64,000 bases of DNA from Saccharum officinarum. Lineage: Eukaryota; Streptophyta; Magnoliopsida; Poales; Poaceae. A program made the position numbers and the translations under genes. Shown here one piece after another: positions 32,621 through 43,783 of the stretch. A model generated the notes under the pieces. That model was not told where the DNA came from, searched no databases, and saw only the letters and a program-made list of their open reading frames with translations. The stretch spans positions 70,447,737 through 70,511,736 of the forward strand of contig CM036170.1 of NCBI GenBank assembly GCA_020631735.1. Reading direction: 5' to 3'. Each line of letters opens with the position of its first letter. Position 1 is the first letter of the stretch.

Positions 32621-35600
32621 TGTAGTAGAACCGACCAATTATACGAGATTAAGTAAGAAAATCACCCACCGAGCAGACGATTTAGCAAACTTAAGCCTGT
32701 ATAAACCGGTAGTCCGTGAAATCACGACGAATTTCAAACCAACTTACATACCAGCCAAGATCATAATAAGTTCAGCGGTCACCATCACAAGTTACATAAA
32801 AGTTCGCGTCGCAAATACATTGGAGTTTAAACATAGTTATTACAAACCAGTTTCAAATAAAAGTAGCGGAAGCATTGTTCAAATTACACACTCACACAGA
32901 GTTCAAAATAAGATGCCAGCTCAGGATTATCTCCAACAAAAGCATCAGACGAGATGTAGTGAATGACCATTGCCCATGGTCCTAAGCTTCTCCCATCGCA
33001 GGATAAAGGCAGTTGATACAGTAGCCGTAATACATCTACCCATCTGCAATAAGTGGGAACAAAGCCCTGAGTACGAGAAGGTACTCAGCTAGACTTACCC
33101 GATAGAACCGAAAATAAAAGACACCAAGGATCATGACAGGCTTTATGGTGGGGTAGCTGACTCATTTGCAAAAAGACATTTCTAGCATTTAAGGAATCTT
33201 TCCAAAAGCTTTGCATCAAGTTAAATCTTTATTAACCTATCAACTACATTTGCACCTGTACTAGAGTAACATATAATTAAACAGGTAAGAATAACCAATG
33301 ATCAGTAATCAACTTTTATCATGTCATATACCATATAACTGTCCAAGTGTTCCATTAGAATTACTATGATGAAGTAACTCAAGTCAAGTGCTCACTATCC
33401 AGTGAACGATGGCGATTCGAATCGATTATTAACCGCTGGTAATTTATTCCTTACACAAACCTCACTCACCCGCTAAAGTGAGGTATTGGTCACCGAGTCA
33501 ACCATTCAGGTAAAGTCTCGAGCTTGCCAGGAACCACATGTACCCGGGGGCCGCCCGACTGCTCTTTGGCCTTATCATCGCGCCCCCGTATCCTGCCACT
33601 ACTGCTCCGGTATAGTGCGTTGTGGGCAATCCACTCGGCCCGAATAATCTCCCAGCTTCGCGGTCAAAAGGTACATTATTCGGCCAGCTAAATGTAAGGC
33701 ATGCGTTCAACATGACTCGAGGCCCAACAACGGTCAGTCCTTAATCAACACAGACAAAAAACACTATAGTCTGAAACCCTGTAAGTTTCCGTCCGGTCTC
33801 AAGTTCACATTAACACTTAGTTATTCTCAGATGACATACTTTTTTAAGCAGATCTAGGTAACCACCTATAGCTCGCAGGTGACAGGAAATCACCCGACTT
33901 CTACCGGTCTAAGCAAGCTAAGCATTTCTAGACTACGAACACCAAGGTAACAAGGTTATGGTAGAAAGGGTAAACAAGGTATAATGCAGCAACGGTTGCA
34001 AACAACTCCTAAATGTAATGCATCAGTTAAGTAAAGTATTAATAAAATTATTTGCAAACCGGGGGAGAAAAATGCTCCGGGGCTTGCCTCTCTTGAAAGA
34101 GCTCGGACGGTGGTCTGGACACTCTGGAAGATCCTTACCGACCTCCTCGTCGACCTCGGGCATCTCCTACTCTTGCGCCTCGGTCTGCTCTTCCGGCTCC
34201 TCGAGAACTGCTACCGGAGTTACTTCCTGTGATCCTGTATGATGCAACCGTATAAGTGCTCATGCCTAGGTGCATTTACAGAAATGACATGTCATGATCA
34301 TGATGAATAAAATGTAGATGAACAGGTTTACTTTATTGCATAAAGTAGGAATACAACTCTTCTACAAGGTAGTCAACATCATCCTAGAACATATACTACA
34401 AGCACATGTTATCTACTGTATTTCCTTCTACTACTAGTATGCTAAGTCAACACATCTTATTAAATACTTCAAAGATACACCAAAGCAGATCTTATTAACT
34501 AGTCATGCATTAACAAGGTTAATTAAACCCAAATTGTAACTAGGTATGAACAGCAACACCTATTTTGGTAGCACAAAAAAATCTGAAAACATTACAGTAG
34601 CTTTCTATCATCTAATCTAGCATACCACAAAAATTTCATTGCATTTGGATTACTAGAACTGACTACACAAAAATAACAAGCTAGGGCCTAAAAATGAGCA
34701 TAAAAATACTTTACACTATAAAAAGTATCAAACAACAGATTTAGCATTTTTCCTATAGTCTACACAATAAACAATTACTATAGAAAAATTATTACATGCA
34801 TGTTTTATTCATATTTTTCTTTCTAGCAAAAATAACAATTATTAACAATATTAAACACTTGTACTGCACATAAAAATTTTTCTACAGAACATGTATGGCA
34901 CATATTTTTCCTAGAAAGTACATCACAAAAGAAAATTATTGCAAGTGAAACCATATTTTTCTGACCTTTCTATGATTTATTACATATTTAACAAGAAAAC
35001 AGCAATTTCAGTGATTAAATAAAAACCCTACAGAAAAGTATTTCAAACTTAACATGCAATATTTTTCCCAAGTAGATCTGATGATAAGGAACCTAGCAAA
35101 ATTTATTTCAACAGATTTGGAGCAAATTTGATTATCCAAACATTTTCCAAACTATTTCTATTTTCAAATAGTAAAGGAAATTTTGAAAACGAATCCTCCT
35201 ATTGCTACTGGGCCGGCCCGCGGGAATCAGCTGGCCCACAGCCACACTTGGCCTGCGTGGCCCGAGCGAAGGGAAGGGGAGGCGGCCTGGCAGGGCGTCG
35301 GCCCATGGCCTCATTGGCCCAGCTCGGCCGAGGCGAAGGAGCCACGCCACTGCGGCTGGGCCCTGCGGCCCCACGAGTCAGCGACCCGAGAGCAGGGGAG
35401 GAGCTCCGCCGCCGGCGTTCTTGCCGGTGGCGAGGTCCCCGATGAGGCGAGCGGCTCTCGGTGATCCCCAATGGCAAGGCGGAGGCGAAGGTGGAAGAAA
35501 TGGAGACGGAAAAGCACCTTGGCAGTGGCAGCAGTGGTCGCCGGGGAGCTCGGGCGGACGGCGTGCGGCGGTGGATGAAATCCGGTCACCACGAGGGACG

Positions 35601-36476
35601 GGAGGTGAGGCAATCGCCTTAGCGAGGTTCAGGAGGCGCGAAGCGCAGGCGAAGGCGACCCACCGGCGGCTGGAGATGCCGGTGATCGGTGGCAGGCGGT
35701 GGCGGACAGCGGTGGAGCTCCCGCTGCGGCTCGGAAGGAGGAGAGGAGGTGGATGGAGCGCGAGTGAAGGCGGGGGAGTGGAACAGGTGTTGGCGGGCGA
35801 CATCTTGAAGCCGGCCGAGCGACCACGGGGCCCGCGGGACGCCACCCGTACGCTGTTGCCGGCGAGCGGCGACCATGCGGCGGGCGCGCTGGCGCGGCGA
35901 GCGCGCGCGAGCGGGGTGGGTGCGGGCGAGCGGGGCTGGGCTGGCTTCGGCTCGCGAGCGGAAAGGGTGGCCACGGCCCATTAATGTAAGGAGCCCCTCT
36001 TTTTTAAAAAAATAAATTTCTAGATTTTATAAATGGATTTAAATTCAATTTTGAAGATGAAAAAGGCATTTTCACAAGTTGCCCCCAAAACAAAAGTTGT
36101 TCAAAATTTAATTCTCTACAACTTTCATTTAGGGCACTTTTCAAAATTCTAAATAGATTTTGAATTAGTGATTTAAAGTCCAAATTTTAAATAAAATCTC
36201 ATTTTCTAAAATATTTTTAAAAGTAAAATTTGGGGAGAATTTGAATACCAAAATTGCTCCAAAAATCATGTTAATTAGTTCTAAGTCATTTAGAGTTATA
36301 GCCAAACAAATTTTACCACTCTTAGCTAGCAATTTCAATAAGTTAGGGTTCAAACATATGCTTTTCACAATTTAATTAATTCCAACTTAAATTGTCATAT
36401 GGTGGTGAACATGCATGCAATGCTAATGATCATGATTTGGGATGTGAATGCATGCTTAACACCCAGGGGTGTTACA
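32621..36476 (-). mobile_element. E3 3' LTR
   Basis: A 3856-bp LTR; on the minus strand it starts TGTAACACCCC and ends GGTTCTACTACA. It holds a GC-rich island (about 35190-35980), a region resembling E2 and E4 LTRs (for example GATTCGAATCG near 33415), and the conserved peptide stretch. It differs from the 424-bp right copy at about 21 sites (near 5% by eye), so E3 is much older than E2. ORFs in the GC-rich island overlap in many frames and are not called. Confidence 0.88.
34023..34234 (-). pseudogene. LTR-encoded conserved peptide exon of E3
   Basis: Following an acceptor-like CATACAG, the minus strand encodes an acidic peptide (EVTPVAVLEEPEEQTEAQE), a TAG (34167-34169), then DLPECPDHRP (34104-34133), FKRGKPR and a stop at 34023-34025. 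It is homologous to the E2 LTR peptide in sequence, order and splice phase. The single TAG suggests decay in this older copy. Confidence 0.4.
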
Positions 36477-36490
36477 GCCCTCTCCCCTTA
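36477..36490 (-). other. E3 polypurine tract
   Basis: The minus strand reads AAGGGGAGAGGGC against the LTR start TGTAACACC. Confidence 0.8.
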
Positions 36491-36493
36491 TAA

Positions 36494-36512
36494 AAATCTC
36501 ATCCGGAGATTT
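36494..36512 (-). other. Stem-loop before E3 polypurine tract
   Basis: On the plus strand AAATCTCATCCGGAGATTT, a 7-bp perfect stem with a 5-nt loop. The gag-pol stop codon overlaps it. Confidence 0.65.
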
Positions 36513-39500
36513 GGGTTACGAACCAGTTGTTATAAAAATCCTCATAAGCTTTTTGTAGATATTCACCCGTTTCCCAAGTTGCATCTCCTTCATCATGATG
36601 ACTCCACTGTATCTTATATGTTTTCACCACACTGCTTCGAGTAATTCTCTCTTTAGAGTCCAACACTCGAACCGGTTGCTCACGGTATACCAAATCTGAC
36701 TTGAGCTTTATGCCTTGGAGTTCGATTCTTTCCTTTGAAACGCGCAAACACTTCTTGAGATGCGATACATGAAAAACTAGGAATATAGCACCCATTGTCT
36801 CAGGTAACTCTAACTTGTAAGCGATTGGACCTTTTCTTTTCAAGATCTTATATGGTCCTACAAATCTGGCTGCAAGCTTTCTACGTACTCCAAACTGTTT
36901 CTTCTTCATTGGTGTGACTTTCAGATAAACATAGTCACCAACTTTGAACACAAGCAGTCTCCTCCTTCTATCAGGATAGCTTTTCTGACGTGATTGAGCG
37001 GCTTTCATATTTTGCTGAATGATATGAACTTTCTTCTCAGCTTCCTCTACGAAGTCAATACCATAATATCTTCTTTCTCCTGGCTCGATCCACTTAAGTG
37101 GTGTTCTACACTTTCTGCCATATAAAGCTTCGAATGGTGCCATTTTGATACTTTCTTGATAACTATTATTGTAAGCAAATTCTGCTAAAGGTAACCATGA
37201 CTCCCATGAACCTCTGGAAGATAACACACATGCTCTCAACATATCCTCCAGAACAGCATTAACTCTTTTGGTCTGACCATCCGTCTGAGGATGATAGGCA
37301 GTGCTACGAATCAAACTAGTTCCCAATCCTTTATGCAAGTGCTCCCAAAAGTGAGCAATGAATTGTGACCCTCTGTCAGATACTATGGTCTTTGGTATGC
37401 CATGCAATCTTACAATCTCTACAATATACTTCTCTGCATATTGAGGTGGTCTATAATCTGTCTTGACAGGTAAAAAGTGAGCTGTCTTTGTAAGACGATC
37501 CACGATTACCCAAATCGAATCATGTCCTTTCTGAGTAGTGGGCAAACTTGTGATGAAATCCATACTTATATTATCCCACTTCCAACTAGGTACGAACAAA
37601 GGTTGCAACATTCCGGCAGGTCTCATATGAATTGCTTTCACTCTACAACATGTGTCACATCTGGCTACATATGTTGCAATCTCTTTCTTCATTTTTGTCC
37701 ACCAATAACAAGGTCTTAGTTCTTGGTACATCTTGCTACTTCCGGGATGGATAGATAACTTCGAAAGGTGAGCCTCATCCATAAGTTTATTCTTAAGCTC
37801 TCGATCCTTGAGAACAACAAGACGGTCGTCAAACCATAACACGTCCTGTTTATCCACTCTAAAGTGCTTGGATGGTTCTTCTTTAATCTTTTCTTTGATA
37901 TGGAATATCCCTTTATCGGTTTTCTGGCCTTCTATTATCTTACTCTCCATAGAACAACTAATTTGAATACTCTGTAACATGGCAGGATGCATTAGATCAA
38001 AACCATCTTCGAGCAAAGGTTGCACATTCAGGCAAAGTGACTTTCTACTCAAAGCATCTGCCACTACATTGGCCTTTCCATGATGATATTGCACATTCAA
38101 GTTGTAATCTTTGATCAATTCTAACCATCTTCGCTGTCTCATGTTCAATTCAGGTTAGGTGAAGATGTACTTGAGACTCTTGTGATCGGTGAAAACATTG
38201 CACACATTACCAAGTAAGTAATGTCTCTAAATTTTTAATGCATGCACTACGGTAGCAAGCTCAAGATCATGTGTCGGATAGTTGATCTCATGTTTTCTCA
38301 ACTGACGAGAGGCATAAGCAATGACTCTTCGTTCTTGCATAAGAACACAACCTAATCCTATTTTTGATGCGTCGCAAAACACATCAAAAGGTTTCTCAAT
38401 GTCCGGTTGCGCTAGAACTAGAGCAGTGGTCAACAGTTTCCGCAAGGTGTGGAAAGCTATCTCACACTCCTCTGTCTACACAAACTTGTGATCTTTCTAT
38501 AGCAGACTTGTCATTGGCTTGGTAATCTTCGAGAAATCTGGTATAAAACGACGATAGTAACCAGCTAATCCTAAGAAACTTCTAACTTCCAAAACTGTGA
38601 TTGGTGTCTTCCAATCCATAACCTCTTGCACTTTACTCAGATCTACAGAAACTCCATTCTCTGACAGGATGTGACCAAGGAAAGGAACTTTCTTCAACCA
38701 AAACTCACACTTACTAAACTTAGCATACAACTTATGATCTCTAAGTTTGGTCAAGACAATTCTCAGATGCTCTTCATGATCTTTCTCGTTCTCAGAGTAA
38801 ACTAGAATATCATCAATGAACACAACCATAAACTTGTCCAACTCTGGCATGAAAACCACATTCATCAGATACATAAAGTATGCAGGAGCATTTGTTAAGC
38901 CAAAAGACATAACAAGATACTCGTACAACCCGTATCTGGTGGAAAAGGCGGTTTTCGGTATATCTTGTGGCCTAATCTTTATCTGATGGTAACCCGATCT
39001 TAAATCTACCTTGGAGAACACTCTGACTTTGGCTAACTGATCGAACAAAACATCAATATAGAGGTAAGGGATACTTATTCTTGATAGTTACAGCATTAAG
39101 AGGCCTATAATCCACACACATTCTCAAAGTACCCTCTTTCTTTTTCTTCACAAACAAGGCAGGACATCCCCATTCAGACTTACTTGGCCGGATAAACCCC
39201 TTTTTCAACAATTCCTCTAGTTGCTTTTTTAGCTCAGCTAACTCATCCGGAGGCATCCTATAAGGTCTCCTTGAAATTAGAGCTGTCCTGGGGATCAACT
39301 CAATTCCAAACTCAACATCTCTATCTGGTGGAAGACCAGGTAACTCATCTAGGAACACATCTAAAAACTCACACACTACCAGAATCTGATGAATAGGAAT
39401 GACTTCCATAGCACATGTCACACTCACAAGGTCTGTTCTTTTGGGCAATGGTACCTGAAAACTACCCTCTCCCTAGGGATCCTTAAGGGTAAGTACCTGA

Positions 39501-40993
39501 CTTCCTGTATCTATAACTGCTCCCCATTCCTTCATTCAATTCATCCCTATGATAATATCCAGAACTAGTCTAGGCATAACTATCAAGTTTACTCGAAACT
39601 TTCGACTATCTAATTCAAGGGTTGCCCCTCTAACCATCTGATTGGTTAAAACATCAGCCCCTGCTGAGCTTATACGGTAACCATAACTTAAATTTGTGCA
39701 TAGTTCATGTTTTCGTGCAAATGCTTGACTCATGAAAGAATGCGATGATCCAGAATCAAATAGAACAACTACAGGGTTTTGGTTAATAGGAAACTTACCA
39801 GCAGTTACGGGCTCTCCCTCAGGAATCTCATCCACAGTGGTGTGGTGTACCCGAGCATTATAGGTTTGTTGCTTCTTTCTGGGCGGATAAGGACAGAACT
39901 TTGAAAAGTGGCCTAGCTGATCACAATTATAACAAGGTCAGTTCACTATACCAGTAGATCCTATAGCTCCCTTAGAGTTGCCTTGTCCAGTAGTTGCGGC
40001 TGTCCTTGCTGGCAGCACGACCATCTTATACGGCTTCTGTGGTCCCTTGTAGTTCTGGGTTTTATGCTGTGGTGGCCTAAACCTTGCACCTGGTGCAGAC
40101 GGACGATAGGCAGAACGATTAGCAGTGAAAATTCTTGGTTGTGATGGTCCTGACTCAAAGGCTCTCTTGCGAGTCTTGGATGCAGTGTACGCGTTGTTAT
40201 TCTTCTCTTATTTCAGACAATCACTGATGAAGTCATTGAATCTGGCACGGGTATTGGTACCCACATGCTTCATCATCTTCGGACTTAACCCTCTCTTGAA
40301 ACTAGCAATTCTCTTAGCATCGGTGTCAACCATGTCAGGAGCATAACGACATAAATTGTTGAAGGCATGCAAATACTGCGTCACGGTTTTGGTGCCCTGA
40401 TTTAAAGCCAAGAACTCTCCCAACTTCATCTCGACCAGCCCTGGTGGAATATAAACTCCACGGAAGGCTTCAGTGAACTCTCTCCACGAGATCTGAGCAT
40501 TTGGAGGGAAGGTGGTGCGATGATGCTTCCACCACATCCCTGCTGGTCCTTGTAACTGATGTGCAACATACTCTGTCTTCAGTACTTCAGTCAGCCTTAA
40601 CACGCGGAACTTATCTTCCATGGTGTTGATCCATTCTTCAGCGTCAAGTGGCTCGGTTGCTTCCTTGAAAATTGGTGGCCTGGTGTCCATGAAATCCTTG
40701 AAGTTGTTGTACTGATTTACCCCATTGCCACCACCTTGGTTGTTACCACGTTGAACATTATTGGCAATGGTACGTAGAGAATCTTCCATGTTTTTCTGTG
40801 ATTGCTCGGCATTGCACTGACTTCTAAGAAACTGTGCAAAGAATACCTCTGCAGTGAGTGGTGGAGGAGGCGGCAAGTGTGGTTCCGCGTGTGGCTCATT
40901 ATGGTTGACGTTGTTTTCACCACTCCTACCTGCCCCGGTGCCATTACCACCAGTTTCAGCAGCCTCATACATGGCGCGACGAGTGTTTGCCAT
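36499..40993 (-). pseudogene. E3 gag-pol polyprotein, broken
   Basis: A chromovirus gag-pol related to E2, with gag (WINTMEDKFRVLRLTE, GMWWKHHRTTFP), zinc knuckle CYNCDQLGHFSKFC (near 39893-39934), protease LFDSGSSHSF, reverse transcriptase [12 protein letters not shown] and FIDD, RNase H and integrase (MDFITSLP, VSDRGSQF, HPQTDGQTKR) with a chromodomain-like end. Nonsense codons fall near 40208, 39938, 39536, 39473, 38497, 38476, 38227 and 38155, and there is a probable 1-nt insertion near 39056. The integrase part (38148-36499) is open. Clearly inactive. The gag ATG (MANTRR) follows ATATGCAG. Positions may be off by one. Confidence 0.9.
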
Positions 40994-41354
40994 CTGCATA
41001 TTTCAGCAACAAGTAATGATTAAGTGAAGCTGTAGTAATTGTGAGTGAATAAAAAATTATGTCATACTGAATTCATTGGAGAGAACAAAGTCATACAACA
41101 AAACAGAGGCACAATAATCGCATTCCAATTAAAACAACACCACTAATTAAATTACTTCAAATGCAAACATCACGTTTATACAACCAAATTGTCAGCATAC
41201 ATACACTGGACTTTTATACGCTCAGGTATCACATAAACAACCAAGATCCAACATACTACAAAGTCTTAAGGTTCGAACAAGATACATCAAGGTACAAGAA
41301 ACCAAAAGAAAGGTCATCGCGACAGGGCCTAGCAGCTAACGCAAGGCAACTAGC
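40994..41354 (-). other. E3 spacer between accessory ORF and gag
   Basis: About 360 bp with no ORF. It lacks the conserved 74-nt block seen in E2 and E4. Confidence 0.5.
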
Positions 41355-42368
41355 CTACTCCTCGGGGCCATCATCGGGGTCGGAGACGTCACCATCGCTA
41401 CCATCAGTAGCAACGTCATCGTCGTCGGCAGGTGCAACTGCAGGCTCGTCCTCCTCGTCGTCGACGTCCATACCAGCGGCGTCTGGAGGAGCATACAGGC
41501 CAATCCCGTTGTAGAGAGCGTGAAACTCCTCATGCAAGTTGATGTTATACTCCTCTAGCTCCTCGACCGTCTGCCTCAGACGGTTCCTCTCGTTCCAGGC
41601 TTCATTCCTCTCCTGAACCAATTGTCCAATCATGCGATCTGCATTATTGTTGGCCTGAGTCAACGTATGCACCCGCTGTAGAGCACTATCACCTCTCTCT
41701 TGAGTCTGGTCCCATTGCAAGCTCATGTCAGCGAACTGCTCCTGCAAACTAGCTATAGCACGTGCCTGCTTCTTCTTCTGTTTTCTTGCTTTTAGCCGAT
41801 CATCACCACGCAAACCAGTCAACATCCAATAGGTGCACTCAAGACCCTGGTATGCTCTAATAGCTGCATACATTGCACTCATAGCGTGGTTGTCGCTAGC
41901 CTGTCCTTCGTGTGGGCCTCTGACTAAAGCACTTCCTTGCGGCTGCACCCAAATAGCATCGCGAGGATCGTCTCACGGAAAAGTGTCAGCCAAGGCTGCT
42001 GCCAGCTCGTTGGGAAATCTGCTCATTATGTCCCGGATGACACGAAAAGTTGCTCCCTCTGCACCCTCAACCGAAGTGCGTCCCTTAAACTCCAAGTGCC
42101 AACCATCCCACTCTGGAGCATCACCAAGAGCAGGGACGGTGATCTCCACTACTGCCAGTCCATCCTCAGCTAACTGGCTCTCACTCCAAGAGTACACCGG
42201 CTCCTGACTCTCTGGGTACCCCACATCATGGATCACTCTCCAAAGCAAAGTTGGCATGCCAAACTCGCTCAGAAAGGTGTCCGTGCTGCGGCGCTCCCGC
42301 GGGGCCAACTGGTGTTAGGGTGCTCTTCCGCCTGTGGACTTACGGGCATTCTGCTTCGTGCGGGCCAT
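41355..42368 (-). pseudogene. E3 accessory ORF with histone H3 tail-like N-terminus
   Basis: From ATG 42368 the minus strand encodes MARTKQNARKSTGGRAP, then TAA at codon 18 (42315-42317), then HQLAPRERRSTDT in the same frame. Of the first 16 residues after Met, 14 equal the histone H3 tail (Thr6 is Asn and Lys14 is Arg). Lys4, Gln5, Lys9 and Ser10 are kept. The frame spans 338 codons with one more stop (TGA, 41973-41975). After the tail comes an alpha-beta looking domain (LLWRVIHDVGYPESQEPVYS, VVEITVPALG, EGAEGATFRVIRDIMSRFP), a coiled coil (about 41780-41530), and an acidic end (DDDDVATDGSDGDVSDPDD). The middle domain may have a dsRNA-binding-like fold (guess). The ATG directly follows GCTACAG. 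Confidence 0.8.
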
Positions 42369-42897
42369 CTGTAGCAAAAGTTTTGATTACCCGGTGAGAA
42401 CATATTTTAAGTTGATACAATTTTTATCAATATGGGATAATCAATTTATAAGGGGAGGAATGCATGACATGAATAAAATGCACAAGAAATATGATGTATG
42501 TACGTTTCTTACGTTCTCACAAACTTAGGAAATAAATGATATCTAGCGATGAATTCGGTGGCATACATGCGATCTCTCATATACGTAACTAATACGTTCT
42601 ACACGAGAAACGCTGTTATGTACCTGCAGAAGATTCATTTCAGCCCAATTCCCCATGAATGCATGAAAGCAGTAAATCTATCTACACGAATCCCCAGATA
42701 CGCGTACAACGGTAGTAACTACCCAAAACATCGTCCTATTGACGGCATCGCCTCAACATACAGAACAACCACACATGCGACACTTTTGTAAAACACATGC
42801 GTAGAACATGTAATTACTCCAGCATCATATAAGCACTCTTCCTAGATCGGCGGTGTATCCGATCATGCTCTCACATCTCACACTTACCGAGACGTTG
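42369..42897 (-). other. Putative leader intron of E3
   Basis: Minus-strand donor TCTCGGTAAGTGTGAG at 42897, acceptor TTTTGCTACAG ending at 42369, next to the accessory ATG. Donor and acceptor match those of E2, although most of the intron has diverged. Confidence 0.5.
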
Positions 42898-42988
42898 AGG
42901 CAACTGATCCATACATTACCACTCAATTAAGTGGCACTCATACAATAGCACGCCGTATGAGCAACGAAAGAGAAATATGGTGCAAGAA

Positions 42989-43059
42989 CCCCCAAGTCAG
43001 TACTTAAATAAGCCACCTAGAGTCCTTACTGGGCATAAAGGATATGACCACTGGTACAC
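42989..43059 (-). other. Conserved leader block of E3
   Basis: Homologous to 15860-15933 in E2 and 56490-56562 in E4, reading TACCAGTGG to GACTTGGGGG on the minus strand. Confidence 0.5.
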
Positions 43060-43135
43060 TTTTAGTTGGAAAATCACATTTTTCAAATAAAATTTTGGTT
43101 TAAATACACTTGTAAACAGTAAACACGCTAAACCA

Positions 43136-43148
43136 TGCTCCGATACCA
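43136..43148 (-). other. E3 primer binding site
   Basis: The minus strand reads TGGTATCGGAGCA, identical to E2, 2 nt from the LTR. Confidence 0.85.
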
Positions 43149-43150
43149 GC

Positions 43151-43574
43151 TGTAACAGAACCGACCAATTATACGAGATTAAGTAAGAAAATCACCCACT
43201 GAGCAGACGATTTAGCAAACTTAAGCCCATATAACCCGGTAGTCCGTGAAATCACGACGGATTTCAAACCAACTTACATACCAGCCAAGATCGTAATAAG
43301 TTCAGTGGTCACCGTCACAAGTTACATTAAATTTCGCATCGCAAATACATTGGAGTTTAAACATAGTTATTACAAACTAGTTTCAACTAAAAGTAGCGGA
43401 AGCATTGTTCAAATTACACACTCATATAGAGTTCAAAATAAGGTGCCAGCTCAGGATTATCTCTAACAAAAGTATCAGACGAGATGTAGTGAATGACCAT
43501 TGCCCATGGTCCTAAGCTTCTCCCATCGCAGGATAAAGGCAGTTGATACAGTAGCCGTAATACATCTGCCCATC
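43151..43574 (-). mobile_element. E3 5' LTR, interrupted by CopB
   Basis: Matches 32621-33044 of the other E3 LTR at about 95%. CopB begins at 43575, so the remaining LTR should lie beyond CopB and E4, outside the window. Confidence 0.85.
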
Positions 43575-43783
43575 TGAAAGGTCCTTGTTTGGTTTTGGTA
43601 ATTGAGTGACAACTTAGGTGGACTAATATGTGGTTATGTGAGATACATAGGCGATTAGTACACATGTGATGGTGTCATGAAGAAGGCTATTGCACATGAG
43701 ACATGACATGGAGTCATGTGACCAAGGTGAAGAAGATCAAGATGAGGCTTGGCTTGATGGACCAGTTGCACATGAGACATCAC

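Noticed and set aside
35128..35445. Captured host gene in the E3 LTR.
   Set aside because: No domain or conserved protein signal; the GC-rich block is a recurring feature of these LTRs.
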